Shown one piece after another: positions 8,124 through 17,703 of a stretch of 64,000 nucleotides of DNA. The number at the start of each line of letters is the position of its first letter. Position 1 is the first letter of the stretch. The stretch is taken from assembly GCA_017991595.1 (NCBI GenBank), contig JAGOQJ010000001.1, positions 792,410 to 856,409 of the forward strand, read 5' to 3'. A model generated the notes under the pieces. The model did no database searches. It saw nothing but the letters and a program-made list of their open reading frames with translations, and was not told the DNA's origin. A program made the translations under genes and the position numbers. Source of the DNA: Candidatus Didemnitutus sp. (GTDB taxonomy: Bacteria; Verrucomicrobiota; Verrucomicrobiia; Opitutales; Opitutaceae).

Positions 8124-10136
8124 TTAGCGTGGGAGGGGCAGCCGGATGGTGAGATCCGGGTCGGTCGGCTGGACGCGCGGGTGCACGTCGAGCTTTCCGT
8201 GATGGGCTTCGATGACGCGCCGGGCGATCGTGAGACCGAGGCCCACGCCCGTGTTGCGCGTCGTGAAGAAGGGTTCCGTGGCGCGGGGGGCGGCCTCCGG
8301 CGTAAAGCCGCGGCCGCTGTCGCTGACCTGAATGACAAGCTCGGCGCGGCCGTCGTGGGTCGGCTCGGCGTTCAGCGCGACCGCGAGCCGGCGGGCGCCG
8401 TCGCCACCGGATTGGAGGCCGTTGAGAAAGATCTCGCGGAAGGCGTGGGCGAGGCTGGCGCGGTTGCAGCGCAGAACGACGGGAGGGAGCTCGCTGCGGA
8501 TGTCGAGGTGCGCCGTGCCGCCGGCGTAGGCACGGGATTGCTCGAAGCTCGTGCGGAGGAGATCGTCGAGCGGGACGAGTTCTTCTGGCGGCTGGTCGGA
8601 GCGCGCGAGCAGGAGCATCTGGTCGGTGAAGCGCTGGATGCGTTGCGTCTCGCGGTCGAGCGATTGCTTGAGGGAGTCGCGAAATTCGGGCTGCTCGATC
8701 TCGCTGGCGAAGAGTTGCGCGTGGGTCGTCAGCGGCACGAGGGAGTTGCGGATCTCGTGGGCGAAGCGGCGCGCGATGAGGCTGATGAGCTTGAGGTTCG
8801 AGGATTCGATCTCGGCGCGCTGGGCGGCGTGGATCTGGGTGAAGTCCTCGAGGAGGAGCAGGGCGGTCTGCGGGAGTTTGCCGCCCTGCGGGCGGAGGGG
8901 CACGAAGCTGACGCGGTAAACGCGTCCGCCGTCCGCGGCGGTGTGGTGGAAAAACGGGGCGAGGTCCGCGCCGCGCTCGATCACTTCGTGGAGGCGGGTG
9001 GCGATCTCGGGCGGCAGGTCGTGCACGTCGAGGTGGTCGGCCCCGGCGCCGCGGAGGAAGGTGATGATGGCGCGGTTGGCGTAGACGATCTGCTGCTGGG
9101 GCGTGGCCACGAGCGCGCCAACGGTGAGGCCGTTGAGCACGCTGCCAAAGAGGCGGTGGCTGCTGACGAGCTGGTGGTGGAGCCAGCTGTTCTTCACCGC
9201 GAGGCCGAGCTCCTCGAGCAAGTGGTAAACGAGGAGGAGTTCTTCGTCGCTGAATTCGCCGCCGGTGATGCGGCCGCCGAGCACGGCGACGCCGAGCGTG
9301 CGTTCACGGTCGTTGACGGGGATGGCGACCTGGCCTCCGAGCACCTCGAACTCGCGGAGAATCTTCGGGTCGAGCGGCTGAGGGTGCGCGCCGTGCGCGG
9401 CACGGAGGATCTGTGGGTAAACGGTGAGCTGGCGGCCCAGCCCGCTCTTGCGCGTGAGCGCGAAGCACTCGACCAAGTCCGCCGGCACGCCCACGGCGGC
9501 GGCGCAGGGCAGCGAGGCGGCGGGCAGGCGGACGCCGCCGGGCAGCGAATCGGAGGAGGGACTCTCCAGGAAGATGGCGATGCGGGAGAGTCCGACGACC
9601 TCGCGCAGCTTGAGCAGGAAGTGCTGGGTGAGCTGGCGGTAATCCAGCGAGTAGCCGAGCACCTGCGAGAAATCGCGCAGCACGCCCAGCGCGGAGGAGA
9701 GCGCGGCGGCCTTGGAGTTGAGCGGGTTCGCTCCGGGCGGCGGCGGCAGGTGGCCGGGGGTGGCGTGTGCGGCGCGTTGCGTGAGACGGACGAGTTGCGC
9801 GGCGAGGGCAGCGGCCTCGATCGGCGGAAAGATCACGCCATCGGCCCCGGCGCCGACCAAACCGGCTTGGGCGGCGGCCGGAGTGCCGGCCGGCGCGAGC
9901 ACGACCAGCGCGAGTCCCGGAGCGGAGGCGCGGGCTTCGACGAGCTCGGCGGTCAATTCCTCGCCGAGTTCCGCGGGCACGAAAAGGCAGGTCTCAAAGG
10001 CCCCGGCAGCCAGGGCGCCGCGCGCTTCGGCGAGCTTGGCGCGGACATGAATCTGGAAGTCCCCGGCGGACGATAGAGCAGCACTCAGCGGTTGGGCTTG
10101 AGCAGAATCGTCGGATATGAGGAGGAGCCGAGTCAC
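8124..10136 (-). CDS. GAF/PAS histidine kinase with degenerate receiver
   Basis: A 670-residue soluble sensor kinase. Residues 1-120 fold like a receiver (MTRLLLISDDS) but have no Asp at the phospho-site (FETCLFVPAE, 47-56) and no conserved Lys (VIFPPI, 101-106), so it is a pseudo-receiver. A GAF domain (about 155-315) and a PAS domain (about 328-435) follow. The kinase core has His460 in FAHEIRNSL and the ATP-lid motifs DSGRGF and GVGLGLTI. It is first in the leftward group, 2 nt before the FadL-type gene. The 152-nt gap to the divergent LuxD-like gene must hold promoters for both groups. Confidence 0.88.
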   Translation of the reverse strand: MTRLLLISDDSAQAQPLSAALSSAGDFQIHVRAKLAEARGALAAGAFETCLFVPAELGEELTAELVEARASAPGLALVVLAPAGTPAAAQAGLVGAGADGVIFPPIEAAALAAQLVRLTQRAAHATPGHLPPPPGANPLNSKAAALSSALGVLRDFSQVLGYSLDYRQLTQHFLLKLREVVGLSRIAIFLESPSSDSLPGGVRLPAASLPCAAAVGVPADLVECFALTRKSGLGRQLTVYPQILRAAHGAHPQPLDPKILREFEVLGGQVAIPVNDRERTLGVAVLGGRITGGEFSDEELLLVYHLLEELGLAVKNSWLHHQLVSSHRLFGSVLNGLTVGALVATPQQQIVYANRAIITFLRGAGADHLDVHDLPPEIATRLHEVIERGADLAPFFHHTAADGGRVYRVSFVPLRPQGGKLPQTALLLLEDFTQIHAAQRAEIESSNLKLISLIARRFAHEIRNSLVPLTTHAQLFASEIEQPEFRDSLKQSLDRETQRIQRFTDQMLLLARSDQPPEELVPLDDLLRTSFEQSRAYAGGTAHLDIRSELPPVVLRCNRASLAHAFREIFLNGLQSGGDGARRLAVALNAEPTHDGRAELVIQVSDSGRGFTPEAAPRATEPFFTTRNTGVGLGLTIARRVIEAHHGKLDVHPRVQPTDPDLTIRLPLPR

Positions 10137-10288
10137 TTCGGTCGTTGGGCGCCAACATCATTGGCCTGCGCCACTTGAAGCAAGAGAGAAGTCCAGTGAA
10201 CAACCCCGGAAATGTCCCTAGAAGCGGGACTTGCTCATTGCATTCACTCCGCAAACCCCCATCAATCCGAATTGGCGGGCCGATCACC

Positions 10289-11998
10289 ATGAGAGCCGAT
10301 TCCTCCCCGGTGCAGGCGGGGCATATTCTGACCGATTTTGTGCGATTTCCCAATCGCGCAGGGCTGCACATCGCCGCCTGCGTGGATTATTTCGGCCCTA
10401 GTCTCGATCCGCAGCGTCCTTGGGCGGTGGTGGCGCCGAAATTCGGCGAGACGAAGAAAAACGCGCTGCAACTCGCCTACTATCTCGCGGCGAATGGCAT
10501 GAACGTGCTGCGCTTCGACCACACCAACCACGTGGGCGAGAGCGCGGGCGACCAGACCTTCTTCACCCTGTCGAGCGGGGCCGGCGACCTCATTTCGTGC
10601 GGCGACTACCTCGAGCAGACGCACGGTGCCCAGCGCTACACGCTCGTGGCCAACAGCCTCTCCGCGCGCACCGCGATCCGCGCCGCCGCCGGCGACCCGC
10701 GCATCCGGCACCTCGTGTGCCTCGTGGGCGTGGTGAATCTCCGGCACACCCTGCATCAGGTTTACCGCGACGATCTCGTCGGCGGCCACATTGCCGGCAA
10801 GCGCTGGGGCATCGGCGACATGCTCGGCGTGGAGATGGATTACGACGGTTTCCTGCGCTCCGCGGTGGAGGACGAGATGCACGACCTCGGCACGACGCAG
10901 GCGGACCTCGCGAAGAGTGAGGCGTTCGTGTCGTTTTTCTCCGGCGAGCGCGACACCTGGGTGTCGCTGGCGGACGTCGATGCGGTGCTGCGCGGCCGAC
11001 CGAACGCGCGCCTGACGCCGATCCCGGGCGCGATGCACGAGCTGCGCGAGAACGCGGCCGTGGCCGAGAAGGCTTTCCGCGACATCGTTGCCACCTGCAT
11101 CGCGCAGGTGCGCGGTCTGCCGGCGGAGGCGGTCGAGCTCAAGCTGCCGGACAAACGCGAACTCATGCGCCAAAACCGCACCGAGCGCGAGCGGTTGCGT
11201 CTCACGGTGAGGAATCCGCAGGACGAACGCGATTTCTGGGCGAAGTATCTCGAGAAATACCGCCTCATGCAGAGCGTCGACGACTACCAGAGCTACCTCA
11301 GCCTGGTGGGCCGCCTGCTTGGCGAGATCCGACCGCGCGACACGTTGCTCGACGCCGGTTGCGGCAACGGGCTCTTCGGCATGTGGGTGCTGCGCACGCT
11401 GCTCGAACGCGCGCAGCAGGCGGAGTCGCCTCCGGTCTATGTCGGGCTCGATCTCACGCTTGAGGGCCTGCGCGATGCGCTCGACCTGCACAGCGGCTAC
11501 TCGCTGAAACACCGGCGCGGGCCCGAAGCGCGCGCGGGGGAGTTCATCGGGTTGCTTTACGGGCAGACCGATCTCGACACTTGGGGCATGCCAGCCTCGG
11601 AGGTGCCCGAGTTGCTGGTGTTTGCCGACAACACCTTCGACAAAATCTGCTGCAGCCTCGTGCTGTCCTATCTGAACCGGCCGGAAGTCGTGCTGGCCGA
11701 GCTTTACCGGGTGATGCGGCCGGGCGGGCGCATCGTGGTGTCGAGCATGAAGCCGTTCTGCGACATGTCGGAGATCTACCGCGACTTCATGGACCAGCGC
11801 ATCAGCGAGTCCGAACTGGAGTCCGGACGCGATCTGTTGCGCGCGGCGGGCAAGATCCGGCTGAAGGAGGAGCAGGGATTCTATGTTTTCTTCTCTGGCG
11901 AAGAGTTGAGCGCGCTGCTGACCGGAGCGGGCTTCCGGCATTGCGCGACCCATCTGTCCTTCGGTGGACAGGCGACGGTGGCGGTGGCTGAGAAATGA
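10289..11998 (+). CDS. LuxD-like acyltransferase fused to SAM methyltransferase
   Basis: A 569-residue fusion. Residues 10-275 are an alpha/beta hydrolase resembling LuxD, the acyl-ACP thioesterase/acyltransferase of bacterial bioluminescence: FDHTNHVGESAG, then VANSLSAR, VGVVNLRHTL, SGERDTWVS and GAMHEL. The triad Ser-Asp-His is intact (Ser123, Asp222, His250) and near LuxD's Ser114/Asp211/His241. Residues 320-569 are a class I SAM methyltransferase (motif I LLDAGCGNGLFG, 353-364; later VMRPGGRIVVSS). No lux genes are nearby. A likely role is to release or transfer a fatty-acyl group and methylate a related substrate. Start ATG 10289 is likeliest, with GTG 10197 or an earlier codon possible. 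The stop overlaps the next start (ATGA). Confidence 0.78.
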   Translation: MRADSSPVQAGHILTDFVRFPNRAGLHIAACVDYFGPSLDPQRPWAVVAPKFGETKKNALQLAYYLAANGMNVLRFDHTNHVGESAGDQTFFTLSSGAGDLISCGDYLEQTHGAQRYTLVANSLSARTAIRAAAGDPRIRHLVCLVGVVNLRHTLHQVYRDDLVGGHIAGKRWGIGDMLGVEMDYDGFLRSAVEDEMHDLGTTQADLAKSEAFVSFFSGERDTWVSLADVDAVLRGRPNARLTPIPGAMHELRENAAVAEKAFRDIVATCIAQVRGLPAEAVELKLPDKRELMRQNRTERERLRLTVRNPQDERDFWAKYLEKYRLMQSVDDYQSYLSLVGRLLGEIRPRDTLLDAGCGNGLFGMWVLRTLLERAQQAESPPVYVGLDLTLEGLRDALDLHSGYSLKHRRGPEARAGEFIGLLYGQTDLDTWGMPASEVPELLVFADNTFDKICCSLVLSYLNRPEVVLAELYRVMRPGGRIVVSSMKPFCDMSEIYRDFMDQRISESELESGRDLLRAAGKIRLKEEQGFYVFFSGEELSALLTGAGFRHCATHLSFGGQATVAVAEK

Positions 11999-14094
11999 TC
12001 TTCTACTGCGTCCTCACCTCCGCGATCAACACGCTCGCCAGCGTCGTGTTGGCGCTGATGGTCTATTGGAAGAAGCGCCACGGTCCGGCGAACGCGGCCT
12101 TCTCCTGGTTCGCGCTCACGGGCGCGCTGTGGTCGGCGCAATATTTCCTCTGGCAGACGGCGCCGGATGCAGACGGGGCGCTTTTCTACAGCCGGATGCT
12201 CACGGCGGCGGCGATCCTCATCCCGGTGGCGTATTATCATTTCGTGCTGCGGCTGCTCGGCAGCAGCCGGCCACGGCCGATTTTGTTCGGCTACGGCATG
12301 GCCCTCGTGCTGGCGATCCTCTCGCTGACGACCGATTTGCTGGTCATCGGCGTCGAGCAGAAGGGCGTCTTCCCGCACTGGCCGGTGCCGGGGGCGTTGT
12401 ATCCGGTGTATCTGCTGGTGTTCTTCGCCTACACCTCCACGCCGCTCGTGCTGCTCGTGCTGGGTTACCGGCGGGCGCAGGGGTTGGTGCGCAACCAGCT
12501 GCGCTTCGTGATCCTCGGCACGGCGGTCGGCTTCATGGGCGGCGCCACGAATTTCTTCCTCTGGTATGACGTGCCGATCCCGCCGATCGGCAACGGCTTC
12601 GTGGCCTTCTACGTCGTGGGCGTCGGCTACGCGATCCTGCGGTTCCGGTTGATGGAGTTCAACCTGCTGACAGCACGCCTCTCGGCCTACACGGCCATCA
12701 TCCTCGTGCTGGCGGCGCTGTTGCCCACCATCATGCGCGGGCTGGCGCACCTCAACGTCCCGACCGTGCCGCCGATCGGCTTCTGGCCGCTGTTCTTCAC
12801 CAGCGTGTTCGTGACGGTTTTGCTCTTCGGCCTCATCCCCGAGCTGCGCCGGCGCATCGATGCCTTGCTGGAGCAGCGCGTGCTCGGCGACCAGCTGGCG
12901 AATCGCGCGCTGCTGCGCTCGCTCGCGGCGAAGATCAGCTCGTCGCAGGACGAGGCGGCGATGTTCCGCGAGGTCGCGGCGAACGTGGCCGAGGCGCTGC
13001 ACGTGGCGCAGGTCGCGCTCTACACGCGCACGGAATACGAAACGGATTTCACCCGCCGGGCTTCGGTGGGCAACGACCGCGGGCCGGCCACGCTACCCGA
13101 GGTCTCGGTGCTCATGCAGACGCTGAAGTCGGCCGGGCGCGGCCTGCTGCTCGACGAGTTGGTGCACATGCAGGTGGGCGAGCGCCGGGCCTATTTCGCC
13201 GATCTTCGCCGGCGGCATGGACTCGAGCTGCTGGTGCCGGTGATCGGCGACAACTTCTTCTACGGCTGCATCGCGCTCGGGCCGCGGTCCGGCAACTCGC
13301 TGTTCACCGACATCGACGTCTCACTGCTGGAGGCCGTCGGCCTGCAGATCGGGCTGAACCTCCGCGCCCGCCAGCTCGAACGCCACTCCAGCCAGACGGA
13401 AAAGCTCATCGCCCTCGGCACGCTGGCGGCCGGCCTCGCGCACGAGTTGCGCAATCCACTGACCTCGATCCAAACCTTCTCCGCGCTGCTGCGCGAGAAT
13501 CGCCCCGACGTGGAGTCGCTGCAGGAATTCAGCGGCGTCGTGCAGCGCGACGTGAACCGCATCGCCAGCATCGTGGACAACGTGGCGGCCTTCGCCGAGA
13601 GCAACAAGGTGGAGATGACGGCGGTGAATGTCGCCGACGTGCTGCGCACCGTCGTGGAGATCGTGCGTCCCGAAATCCAACGCACGGGCGCGGTCGTGGA
13701 GCTGCCCGCGGCGCGCGGTCTGCTCGTGCGCGGCAACCACAGCCAGTTGCTGCAGGTGTTTCTCAATCTGGTGCAGAATGCGTTGCAGGCGCTCGACGGT
13801 CGGTCCGAGCCGCGCCTGCGCCTCGGGCTCGAAGCGCGCGAGACGGCCGGTGCGCCGGCGCTCGTTTGCGTGAGCGTGAGCGACAACGGTCCGGGCATCG
13901 ATCCCGCGCTCCTGCCGCGCATCTTCGAGCCGTTCACGACCACCAAGTCGACCGGCGACCGCCGCGGCAAACACGGCATGGGCCTCGGGCTCGCCATCGT
14001 GAAACGCATCGTGCAACACCACCAAGGCGAGATCCACGTGACCAGCCAGCCCGGACGCGGCACCACGTTCCGCGTCTTCTTCCCACATTCCTGA
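11995..14094 (+). CDS. multi-TM sensor histidine kinase with GAF domain
   Basis: A 699-residue membrane kinase. Residues 1-285 contain about eight hydrophobic segments; the first seven resemble the 7TM sensor region of histidine kinases, a layout also seen in PrsK-type kinases. A GAF domain spans about 310-455. The kinase core has His483 in GLAHELRNPLTSI, an N-box in LVQNALQAL, and G-boxes DNGPGID and GMGLGLAI, all intact. Its ATG overlaps the stop of the acyltransferase-methyltransferase gene (ATGA), and its own TGA overlaps the next ATG (TGATG). All three are therefore probably made together. A membrane-embedded sensor suits a hydrophobic ligand; that link is inference. Confidence 0.9.
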   Translation: MIFYCVLTSAINTLASVVLALMVYWKKRHGPANAAFSWFALTGALWSAQYFLWQTAPDADGALFYSRMLTAAAILIPVAYYHFVLRLLGSSRPRPILFGYGMALVLAILSLTTDLLVIGVEQKGVFPHWPVPGALYPVYLLVFFAYTSTPLVLLVLGYRRAQGLVRNQLRFVILGTAVGFMGGATNFFLWYDVPIPPIGNGFVAFYVVGVGYAILRFRLMEFNLLTARLSAYTAIILVLAALLPTIMRGLAHLNVPTVPPIGFWPLFFTSVFVTVLLFGLIPELRRRIDALLEQRVLGDQLANRALLRSLAAKISSSQDEAAMFREVAANVAEALHVAQVALYTRTEYETDFTRRASVGNDRGPATLPEVSVLMQTLKSAGRGLLLDELVHMQVGERRAYFADLRRRHGLELLVPVIGDNFFYGCIALGPRSGNSLFTDIDVSLLEAVGLQIGLNLRARQLERHSSQTEKLIALGTLAAGLAHELRNPLTSIQTFSALLRENRPDVESLQEFSGVVQRDVNRIASIVDNVAAFAESNKVEMTAVNVADVLRTVVEIVRPEIQRTGAVVELPAARGLLVRGNHSQLLQVFLNLVQNALQALDGRSEPRLRLGLEARETAGAPALVCVSVSDNGPGIDPALLPRIFEPFTTTKSTGDRRGKHGMGLGLAIVKRIVQHHQGEIHVTSQPGRGTTFRVFFPHS

Positions 14095-15434
14095 TGAGCA
14101 TCGCCCCTCCCGTCCTCCTCGATGGCCCCGCCGCCCTGCGGGCGCTGGCGCGGGCTTTCGCCCAGTTCGATCAGTTCGACCGGTTTGTCGGCGGCCTGCA
14201 GGCCGCGCTCGAACGCGCCCCGGCCTTCGAGCAGGTGCGCATCCGGCTCAACCGCGACCTGGCCGAGGGAACGGAGCGTTTCCGCGCCGCGGGGCTCGCG
14301 GTGCCGTTGCTGGGCGACACGCCGCTCGGCGCGTTGCAGGTCGGCTCGAACGGCGAGCGCCGGCAATTCGGCGCCGAGGACTTGCACCTGCTGGCGGGTC
14401 TGGCGGATTTCCTCGGCGCGGTCCTGACGCAGGCGCAGCGCTTGCAGGACGCCGCGCGCAGCCGCGAGCTGTTGCGGCTGCTGCTCAATCAGGCTCCGGT
14501 CGGCATCGCCGCCTACGGCTGCGACCGCCGGCCGCTCGTGGCCAACGAGTCCGCGATCCGCTGGCTGGGCGCAGCGGCGCTGCCGTTCGACGAAATCGAG
14601 GCGGGGCAGGAGGGCTTCCACCTCCGCGCCGGCGGCAAGCTCATCTACGGTGAGGCACGGCGGGTGAACGATGTCCCGGGCGGCGCCTGGGTCGTGGTGT
14701 TGCAGGATCTGACGCCTGAGCAGGGACGTTTGCTCGAGGGCATGGAGCGCGAGGTGTTCCGCGCGCGGGCCGAGGGCGGGCATTGCGCGGTGGCGCTCGT
14801 CGAGAGCCTCGACCAGCGCAACGGCGCGCTGCGGCGCCTGCCGGCGGTGCGCGCCTTGTTGCGGCAGGGCGAGCAGGCGGGGCCTTACGATGCGAACCGC
14901 GTCGGACTCGTGCTGGCCGACCGCGGGCTGGCCCTGCGCATGCGCCTGCGGAAAATGCGCGAGATCTTCGCCGGATTGCCGGAGCTGCGGCTGGGTTATG
15001 CGGAGTTGGAGCGCGACGGACGCGAGCCGGCGCTGCTGCTGCAGGCCGCGCTGCAACGCTGGGGACGCTACGACGAGTTGCTGCGGCCGTGCCTGCTGGT
15101 GCAGGAAGGGAACCCCGGCGTCGCGGCCACGCTCGTCATGGTGCTCGGCCGGCAGTTCAAGATCGTGACTTCCGCGAGTGCAGAGCAGACGCGCGAACAG
15201 CTGGCGACGGAGCGCTTCGAGGGATTCATCGCGGAACTCGAGCCGCGCAACGGTCCGGGCGGCGCGGAGATGGTCCGTCTCGCGCAATCGCTCCAACCCG
15301 GCATCCGCACCTTCCTCACGACGATCCAGCCGGTTGCCGCGGAGGCGCTGGCGGGCACGGATGCGGTGGTGATCGAGAAACCTTTCGACGTGGCCCGGCT
15401 CACGGCGCTCGTGCAGGCTCGGCTGGCCGAGTGA
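14094..15434 (+). CDS. GAF-PAS protein with Glu-type pseudo-receiver
   Basis: A 446-residue soluble protein, last of the overlapping trio. Residues 15-115 look GAF-like and 125-205 PAS-like (LNQAPVGIAAYG). Residues 215-325 resemble a worn GGDEF-like or partner-binding region without a GGDEF motif. Residues 331-446 are a receiver fold in which Glu381 (FIAELEP) replaces the phospho-acceptor Asp, while Lys429 (VIEKPF) and the Thr409/410 switch position remain. A Glu there often mimics the phosphorylated state, so the domain may be permanently 'on' or serve as a docking partner for the kinase. There is no DNA-binding domain. Confidence 0.7.
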   Translation: MSIAPPVLLDGPAALRALARAFAQFDQFDRFVGGLQAALERAPAFEQVRIRLNRDLAEGTERFRAAGLAVPLLGDTPLGALQVGSNGERRQFGAEDLHLLAGLADFLGAVLTQAQRLQDAARSRELLRLLLNQAPVGIAAYGCDRRPLVANESAIRWLGAAALPFDEIEAGQEGFHLRAGGKLIYGEARRVNDVPGGAWVVVLQDLTPEQGRLLEGMEREVFRARAEGGHCAVALVESLDQRNGALRRLPAVRALLRQGEQAGPYDANRVGLVLADRGLALRMRLRKMREIFAGLPELRLGYAELERDGREPALLLQAALQRWGRYDELLRPCLLVQEGNPGVAATLVMVLGRQFKIVTSASAEQTREQLATERFEGFIAELEPRNGPGGAEMVRLAQSLQPGIRTFLTTIQPVAAEALAGTDAVVIEKPFDVARLTALVQARLAE

Positions 15435-15467
15435 GGGCGCGTTCCCGCGGTCACGCGCGGGCCCGAC

Positions 15468-16466
<999 letters not shown>

Positions 16467-16555
16467 GAGGGAAAGACGGGACTTAGAATCCAGCCAGGCT
16501 GCGAACGCAACCGCGCAGGTGTGCGCAGGCGCTAGGTGGAATGGGTCAGCTCTCC

Positions 16556-16579
16556 GTAGGCAGCGAGCTCGCTCGCGCC
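16556..16579 (+). repeat. GTAG-headed REP-like hairpin
   Basis: GTAG followed by a hairpin: GGC, a bulged A, GCGAG, loop CTCG, CTCGC, GCC. A GTAG head before an imperfect hairpin is the layout of REP elements mobilised by RAYT (TnpA-REP) transposases. It lies upstream of the ABC ATPase gene. Related copies are at 29691 and 29730. Confidence 0.5.
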
Positions 16580-16645
16580 CACCCGATGGCTTTCGGCAGA
16601 CATAAATCACCGCGCCCTTTCCGCGTTGCGCGAGTGCTTAGCAAC

Positions 16646-16668
16646 CGGGCCGCGGATCGCGCGGCCCG
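16646..16668 (-). terminator. possible terminator hairpin after surE
   Basis: A perfect 9-bp stem, CGGGCCGCG / CGCGGCCCG with a 5-nt loop, just past the surE stop. There is no T-run on the surE strand, so it may be only a 3'-end-stabilising stem. Confidence 0.4.
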
Positions 16669-16676
16669 TCCCGGCG

Positions 16677-17456
16677 TCAGTGCCCGAGCTTGCGGTAATC
16701 GAGCACGGCGTGGCTGATCTCGCCCTGCTCGAGGCATTTCACGTCGGTCAGCGGTTCCGGCGGGGAGACGTCGACGATGTTGCCCCAGATCAGGCGGTGC
16801 GAGCCGTCGTCGGCCGCCGGGCTGAAGAGTCCGGGCACGTGCACCTGCGCGGGGACGGTGCGGCGGATGGGCGTGTCGGCGCGGCAGGGGTAGGGGAAGT
16901 TGACGTTGTGCACCGTGAAGGTGTTGCGCGGCATCGTCGGGAAGGTCTCGCCGACGAACCGGGCCGCGCGGGCGGCGGAGGCTTGGAGCGTGGCGAGGAG
17001 TTCGCCGTCGGGGGCGCCGCCCTTGTCCTTCAGGTTGGAATAGACCTCCTCGGTCACATCCTGCGAGAACGCCGCGGCGGGCAGGCCGTGCAGCGCGCCT
17101 TCCCAGGCGCCGGCGACGGTGCCACTGGCGAGGACGAAGCCGAGCGAGCAGTTGAAGCCGATGTTGATGCCGCTGACCACGCCGTCGAGTTGCACGCTCG
17201 GGCTGAGCAGGTGGGCGAGGGCGATGTTGACGCAATCCGACGGCGTGCCGTCGAGCATCCACGTGGGGCAGCCGAAGCCGCGGTCCACCGCGGCGGCTTT
17301 CACCGGGCGGGAGCGCGTCTTGGAGGCGCCGGTCCAGCTTTGCTCGGAGGCGGGCACGGCCAGGTAGAGTTCGTGGCCGGCGGCGCGGAGAGCGTGGACG
17401 AGTTCGTGGAAGAAGACCGAGTGGATGCCGTCGTCGTTCGTGACGAGGAGTTTCAT
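16677..17456 (-). CDS. surE: 5'/3'-nucleotidase SurE
   Basis: A 259-residue SurE. The metal-binding start MKLLVTNDDGIHS has Asp8 and Asp9, and the family motif SGINIGFNCS is followed by ASGTVAGAWEGALHGLPA. SurE removes phosphate from nucleoside monophosphates and exopolyphosphate in stress and stationary phase. ATG 17456 gives the canonical N-terminus; longer frames upstream are not conserved. It is divergent from the carboxyltransferase gene, with 247 nt between the starts to hold promoters for both. Confidence 0.93.
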   Translation of the reverse strand: MKLLVTNDDGIHSVFFHELVHALRAAGHELYLAVPASEQSWTGASKTRSRPVKAAAVDRGFGCPTWMLDGTPSDCVNIALAHLLSPSVQLDGVVSGINIGFNCSLGFVLASGTVAGAWEGALHGLPAAAFSQDVTEEVYSNLKDKGGAPDGELLATLQASAARAARFVGETFPTMPRNTFTVHNVNFPYPCRADTPIRRTVPAQVHVPGLFSPAADDGSHRLIWGNIVDVSPPEPLTDVKCLEQGEISHAVLDYRKLGH

Positions 17457-17688
17457 GATGTGTGTCGGGCCACCAAACACCGGGAAAATCGAAAAAGGAA
17501 GAGTGAACTGTGCCAGCGAGGCGTTCGGCCCGCGCCTGCAGCCCGTTGGTTGCACAGCGTTTAGGACAATCCGTCGGCAAAGCGTGCGCACAAACGCACA
17601 AGAAGCGATGAGGCCCGGGGGCTTGCGCGACTTATCCTCAAGTCATGGTCAATCGTATCAATTTCTCGATGGGTGCGGCAGTGACCGC

Positions 17689-17696
17689 GGGAGGAG
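17689..17696 (+). promoter_or_regulatory. ribosome-binding site for the GTG-started carboxyltransferase
   Basis: GGGAGGAG lies 7 nt before GTG 17704. This strong Shine-Dalgarno sequence decides the start codon, since no in-frame ATG lies nearby. Confidence 0.75.
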
Positions 17697-17703
17697 CGGC
17701 ACG

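Noticed and set aside
5050..8127. Very long rightward open frame (about 1000 codons) over rmuC, the receiver-kinase and the FadL gene
   Set aside because: It runs antisense to three well-supported genes; its product is Arg/Glu/Gly/Val-rich with no domain. GC-rich codon bias removes stops on the opposite strand.
10289..11998. A lux (bioluminescence) operon
   Set aside because: No luciferase (luxAB) or reductase/synthetase (luxCE) homologues adjoin the LuxD-like domain.
16467..16610. N-terminal extension of the ABC ATPase to 16610
   Set aside because: The conserved N-terminus (MIEVENLTRVF) begins at 16466 and the added residues are Arg/Cys-rich with no family match.
17457..17703. Cobalamin riboswitch upstream of the mutase cluster
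   Set aside because: No B12-box-like core was recognised in the 247-nt divergent gap, though weak structures cannot be excluded by eye.
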